NCBI GenBank assembly: GCA_013298325.1
Contig: JAAFHJ010000200.1
Location: 1-8,129 of the forward strand
DNA: 8,129 nt
Origin: Myxococcales bacterium
GTDB taxonomy: Bacteria > Myxococcota_A > Polyangia > Polyangiales > Polyangiaceae
Reading direction: 5' to 3'
Part shown: positions 6,601 to 8,129 of the stretch, one piece after another
Numbering within the stretch: position 1 is the first letter of the stretch
Layout of the letters: every line of letters begins with the position of its first letter
Made by a program: the position numbers and the translations under genes
The notes under the pieces: model-generated
Database searches by the model: none
What the model saw: the letters and a program-made list of their open reading frames with translations, nothing else
What the model was told of the DNA's origin: nothing

Positions 6601-6897
6601 CGGCGCGACGAATACCCCATGGGGAGCGCGACCGTCGTTCGCACGATTCGTAGCCACCGCGGGCTGCCTTACGCCCTGGGCGACATTTATTACTCCCATT
6701 GGCCCCTCGTGCTCACTCGCGGCGGCGCGCAACTCCTCTTGGAAGGTGCCGACGCGGTGACGACGGAAGCTGACGTGATGAATCATGTTCATCAGCGCCA
6801 GCGTGCCGGGAAGTTCGCGCTCGGTGTCTTGCTCGCATCCCCCATTGAACACTCGCGGTCCAGCGACTACGACGCCGAACTACGCCGAGAGAGCTAG
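3652..6897 (+). CDS. Three-module glycosyltransferase (GlcNAc-type GT + HtrL/YibB-like + GT-A module)
   Basis: This 1081-residue protein has no signal peptide or membrane segment, so it is probably cytoplasmic. Module 1 (about 1-290) matches the GlcNAc-glycosyltransferase family: KIFVSIAAYRDPELPPTLRD at 2-21, CWARAKIQ at 71-78, YLQLDSHHRF at 87-96 with the probable metal-binding Asp91/His93, and FIGEEISLSVR at 201-211. A beta-rich segment follows to about 420. Module 2 (about 424-690) resembles HtrL/YibB proteins: VTALVDVGRGE at 427-437, FFWVDA at 565-570, GGFFGG at 629-634 and GYLGTEESLF at 657-666. After a low-complexity linker (about 780-825), module 3 (about 826-1075) is a GT-A-like domain with NLGITGGR (890-897) and FWYFEDDML (913-921), whose EDD would bind metal and sugar nucleotide. 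The start is GTG 3652 because the first beta strand begins at residue 2. There is no clear ribosome binding site, so translation may depend on reinitiation after the upstream gene. Substrates and acceptor cannot be read. Confidence 0.85.
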   Translation: MKIFVSIAAYRDPELPPTLRDLFLRAAKPSRLRVVVCDQYGPEAPEFPADLAANPQIERLAVPWQESRGACWARAKIQEAYAGEAFYLQLDSHHRFAEGWDEILLEELAKTGREKAILSAYVPAYRPAIPAEGRVEERDTGPFALQFDAFHANGIVVFRPSQFPSDYEGKGPIAARFLSGHFLFATGAFVKEVPYDGELYFIGEEISLSVRAFLAGWYLFHPSRDVVWHEYTRKYRPNKHWSDHEESAVATPWWQRDRVSKEKVLALLHGDANSPAAANGRGAGVRTLADYEAYAGLSFRRHRVHPATLAGLPPPTVACAGWESTGSRYVFTIPIPALLRETVAMTEAWILTVLDDAGVAIYRSEIFPEALAYPRENAAQIPVAFDSASPPARWTLRTLLAEAPNEHGHVAEGAISVLPEPPEVVLVTALVDVGRGELSNGFARPYADYLAHFEALLASLCGGTKLVVYLAPDDVAAAARVAAAQAAGALVTVRPWAVRRTTPLAARVEALRTDRRWAGEGWLAQSPQATLPGYLPLVFEKFALLEEVAKENAEKGLGGGTKAAFFWVDAALPRTVAAAGIAALGRAVPEGQLRLFAFPYPEDASEIHGFVREGLTRFAGGSVTHVLRGGFFGGAPSAITAGASAFYTLLEETLDAGYLGTEESLFAILHARKQFPFHAATAIGADGLIPAAPGGRAPFESALPSMPDRVALLAEARAIAALPRGNGPANVVVPDGAAAALLARFTEPGDLLLLAQLSDRAPTSAYVTAADRERAFATLVPTAVATPANVAAYMQTVRSPSQLPVRPAPPQKRQAAVDEASKANSALYVLTFNAPDQFRRWAERAAAVQPELLAPAVVRVLLNNSTDRRTDDAYDELCAKYQFRQVRHENLGITGGRMAATRHFLEETDADQFWYFEDDMLVASASGDPLCRNGFRRFVPELTSLVTEILANEPGLDGLKLSYTEHFGCHQLDWSFLNATPEVRRDEYPMGSATVVRTIRSHRGLPYALGDIYYSHWPLVLTRGGAQLLLEGADAVTTEADVMNHVHQRQRAGKFALGVLLASPIEHSRSSDYDAELRRES

Positions 6898-6912
6898 AGC
6901 GCCCCTTCGACC

Positions 6913-6952
6913 AAAAATGTGCTGGAACGTTCGTTAGAGTTCGCGCTCCAGC
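6913..6952 (-). terminator. Possible Rho-independent terminator for the leftward membrane-protein gene
   Basis: On the minus strand, GCTGGA pairs with TCCAGC (6947-6952 with 6921-6926). The stem extends inward past one mismatch by about three weaker pairs. ACA and a run of five T (6913-6917) follow. The loop is long, about 14-20 bases, so the structure is modest. It lies 20 bases past the stop of the 6972-7490 gene, the right place for its terminator, and also follows the convergent glycosyltransferase stop. Confidence 0.4.
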
Positions 6953-6971
6953 TCCACGGTGCTGCGCCCGT

Positions 6972-7490
6972 TCAGCTCATGCCCAAGGCTTCCATGCTCG
7001 AAGGGCCGGTCCGCTCGAGGATGGCGCGCGCTTGGCCGATTTCGGCGAAGGTGCCGTGCGCGAGGATGAGGAATTCACCCGCGGCGATCTGCTTTTCGTA
7101 GCGAACGACGCTGTTCTCGGGGACGCCGATGCTCGCGAGCGCCCCCCCAAGGATGCCAGCGCCGCCGCCGAGGGCTGCCCCTTCGAGGGCACCGACGAGC
7201 GTCGCGACGATGGGGCCGAGAACGATCAAGCTGCCAAAGGCTGGGATCACAAAGAGCGCCGACCCAAACATGATTCCCCAGAGGCTCCCCCAAAAAGCGC
7301 CGTTCTTTCCCCAAAAGGCCATGCGATCACCCGTATTGTAAAAGCCGATTGGGCTCTCCTCCATTTGGAAATCTTTGCCAAGGATAGAGAGCTTTTTCAT
7401 ATCGTAGCCGGAGCGTTGAAGCTCGCGAACCGCAGCCTCTGCGGTTTCGTGGGTGCGATACATGGCGACGACGGTGTTCTCGGTGTTCAT
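6972..7490 (-). CDS. Membrane protein of general-stress-protein 17M-like type
   Basis: This is a 172-residue protein from ATG 7490; a TTG at 7493 would add one residue. The first 40 residues form an alpha/beta module (VVAMYRTHETAEAAVRELQ at 7-25, then DMKKLSILGKD at 30-40), the hallmark of GSP17M/YflT-like stress proteins. It is followed by the GFYNTGDRMAFWGKNGAFWG signature (49-68). Two hydrophobic, Gly/Ala-rich stretches (about 64-93 and 92-121) look like membrane-spanning or membrane-inserting helices. The last part repeats an alpha/beta pattern (SVVRYEKQIAAGEFLILAHG, 127-146; AEIGQARAILERTG, 149-162). I recall close relatives in cyanobacteria and proteobacteria, usually annotated as general stress proteins or DUF1269-like, without a known biochemical role. 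The gene stands alone, convergent with the glycosyltransferase and divergent from the 7832 gene. Function in stress is inferred from family naming only. Confidence 0.82.
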   Translation of the reverse strand: MNTENTVVAMYRTHETAEAAVRELQRSGYDMKKLSILGKDFQMEESPIGFYNTGDRMAFWGKNGAFWGSLWGIMFGSALFVIPAFGSLIVLGPIVATLVGALEGAALGGGAGILGGALASIGVPENSVVRYEKQIAAGEFLILAHGTFAEIGQARAILERTGPSSMEALGMS

Positions 7491-7711
7491 CAATCTTACG
7501 TTCCGGCGGCAAACGCAGAGCTCGGATCGAAACTGCGCGCCTAGTTACCCGCAGCAAGACAAGAGCCAGGCTCTACAAACGCGATTTTCTGCGCATCGAT
7601 GGTGAGGATGGACGTCGATGCTCAAAGCCGGTGGGGCATCTCTGCGTTGTGCGCACACCGCTGAGGGGATTTGGTCGGAGACAAAGCGGCCGTTCCGTCG
7701 CGTAGGCATCT

Positions 7712-7757
7712 ATATTCGAGGATGTGGAAGACTTCTGGAAAAGATCTTCTCGAATAT
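7712..7757. repeat. 9-bp perfect inverted repeat upstream of the 92-residue gene
   Basis: ATATTCGAG (7712-7720) and CTCGAATAT (7749-7757) are perfect inverted copies 28 bases apart. The spacer itself holds GAAGACTTC and the palindrome AAGATCTT (7741-7748). The stretch is AT-richer than its surroundings and abuts the sigma-54-like element. It could be a dimer or tetramer operator, an activator site, or a stem-loop if transcribed. Confidence 0.5.
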
Positions 7758-7759
7758 TC

Positions 7760-7776
7760 TTGGCACGATAAGTGTG
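7760..7776 (+). promoter_or_regulatory. Sigma-54-like promoter candidate with imperfect -12 element
   Basis: TTGGCACG at 7760-7767 matches the -24 element of sigma-54 promoters. With the standard 10-base spacing after GG, the -12 dinucleotide is GT (7774-7775) instead of the nearly invariant GC, so the match is incomplete. If used, transcription would begin near 7787, right at the base of the leader hairpin and about 45 bases before the start codon. Confidence 0.25.
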
Positions 7777-7787
7777 TGGTCGTCGGG

Positions 7788-7814
7788 CGTGAGAGGCCAC
7801 AGAGGCCCCTCACG
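7788..7814 (+). promoter_or_regulatory. Strong leader hairpin before the 92-residue gene
   Basis: CGTGAG-A-GGCC, loop ACAGA, GGCC-C-CTCACG: ten base pairs with a single A-C mismatch and a five-base loop. It ends 7 bases before the ribosome binding site (7822-7825). There is no T-run, so it is not a classical terminator. It could stabilise the 5' end of the transcript, bind a protein, or tune translation. Confidence 0.5.
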
Positions 7815-7821
7815 AACCGAT

Positions 7822-7825
7822 GGAG
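7822..7825 (+). promoter_or_regulatory. Ribosome binding site choosing ATG 7832
   Basis: GGAG stands 6 bases before ATG 7832. It overlaps the alternative ATG at 7820, which has no comparable sequence ahead of it, so 7832 is the better start. Confidence 0.55.
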
Positions 7826-7831
7826 ACGTTG

Positions 7832-8110
7832 ATGAAAAATTCCCATGCGCGTTCGGAAATGACCGCGAAATCTGCGGTGCTCAAGCTCCTCTCCGATGAT
7901 GAGATTGCAAAATTGAGTCAGCAAGAGGGGGGGCCGATGCTTGCCGAAGGGGAGGAGTACATCCACCTCGAAAATATCCATGGAGGCGTGCGCCGCATTC
8001 AGGAAAAGAACCCCGTAAAGATGGGGGAGATTCTCCCGCGCGGTGCCGTACGCGAGGCGACCTGGTCGGCCATCTGCGCCCTCGTAGCGGCGACGGCCCC
8101 GATGAACTGA
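7832..8110 (+). CDS. Conserved hypothetical protein, 92 residues
   Basis: This is a small, soluble, acidic-to-neutral protein without signal peptide or membrane segment. I know no named domain for it. It resembles short hypothetical proteins I recall from myxobacteria and other proteobacteria that share three features: an SDDEIAKLS-like helix (here 21-29), an EGEEYIHLEN segment (39-48) followed by GGV (51-53), and a C-terminal LPRGAVREATWSAI segment (68-81). The pattern Leu-Pro-Arg-x-Ala-Val followed by Thr-Trp is the most distinctive part. The start is ATG 7832 by its ribosome binding site; ATG 7820 would add four residues. It follows a gap with an inverted repeat, a possible sigma-54 element and a strong leader hairpin, so regulated expression is likely. 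No function can be assigned. GCCC/GGGC just after the stop (about 8114-8127) may begin a terminator cut by the window end. Confidence 0.75.
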   Translation: MKNSHARSEMTAKSAVLKLLSDDEIAKLSQQEGGPMLAEGEEYIHLENIHGGVRRIQEKNPVKMGEILPRGAVREATWSAICALVAATAPMN

Positions 8111-8129
8111 AAGGCCCGACTTTGGGCGG

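Larger units (their letters stand above)
7491..7831. other. Divergent intergenic region with several inverted repeats
   Basis: This 341-base gap holds no gene I can support; the open frames crossing it lack codon bias or family resemblance. From left to right it carries AGAGCC-A-GGCTCT (7562-7574), GCATCGA/TCGATGC with a 15-base spacer (7593-7621), the 10-bp palindrome TGTGCGCACA (7648-7657), the 9-bp inverted repeat at 7712-7757, a sigma-54-like -24 element (7760-7767) and a hairpin (7788-7814). The first three are short enough to be chance. The last three form a plausible promoter-leader for the rightward gene. Confidence 0.55.

Noticed and set aside
7593..7621. 7-bp inverted repeat GCATCGA/TCGATGC
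   Set aside because: Short arms with a 15-base spacer in GC-rich DNA; not beyond chance by itself.
7648..7657. Palindrome TGTGCGCACA
   Set aside because: A 10-bp palindrome is expected about once in a few hundred to a thousand bases by chance; no second copy or promoter context supports it.
7618..7899. Plus-strand open frame of 93 codons crossing the right-hand gap
   Set aside because: It overlaps the start of the 7832 gene out of frame, runs through the inverted repeats and shows no protein-like conserved pattern.
1..8129. Search for CRISPR repeats, tRNA/rRNA genes, insertion-sequence ends or toxin-antitoxin pairs
   Set aside because: No regularly spaced repeats, no cloverleaf-like sequence, no transposase motif and no toxin-antitoxin family signature were seen. 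The WYL regulator alone is not enough to call a defence island.

Overview
The window is high-GC bacterial chromosome, with local dips to about 45%. Gene style and family affinities suggest a soil or aquatic deltaproteobacterium, most likely Myxococcota (Polyangia-like). This is inferred from recalled resemblance of the small hypothetical proteins and the tetratricopeptide protein to proteins common there; there is no rRNA or marker gene to prove it. I see no phage gene, transposase, CRISPR array, tRNA or rRNA.

Layout. At the left edge (1-244, minus strand) lies the middle part of a DUF3050 (heme-oxygenase-like fold) gene that has lost its N-terminal portion. It runs divergently from a two-gene plus-strand unit, 307-2441: a WYL-domain transcriptional regulator whose stop codon overlaps (ATGA) the start of a DUF2252 protein with kinase-like motifs in an unusual order. 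A convergent minus-strand gene (2478-2918, or up to 2954) encodes a small TPR protein. After a 322-base divergent gap comes a second plus-strand pair, 3241-6897: a 131-residue exported-looking protein with a twin-arginine-type signal and a Pro/Ser-rich body, followed 15 bases later by a 1081-residue protein that fuses three glycosyltransferase-like modules (GlcNAc-transferase type, HtrL/YibB type, and a GT-A module with an EDD motif). A convergent minus-strand gene (6972-7490) encodes a membrane protein of the general-stress-protein-17M-like type. A 341-base divergent gap rich in inverted repeats precedes a 92-residue conserved hypothetical protein (7832-8110).

How the genes may work together. 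The WYL regulator and DUF2252 protein are translationally coupled and probably form a regulator/effector pair. The exported Pro/Ser-rich protein and the fused glycosyltransferase are probably cotranscribed. The most interesting hypothesis here is that the small protein is glycosylated in the cytoplasm before twin-arginine export, or that both act on the same envelope glycan. The last two genes share a divergent regulatory gap. It holds a 9-bp inverted repeat abutting a sigma-54-like -24 element, and a strong hairpin just before the start of the 92-residue gene.

No classical defence island or named mobile system is visible. The novelty lies in the three-module glycosyltransferase and its small partner, the WYL-DUF2252 pair, and the structured leader near the right end.
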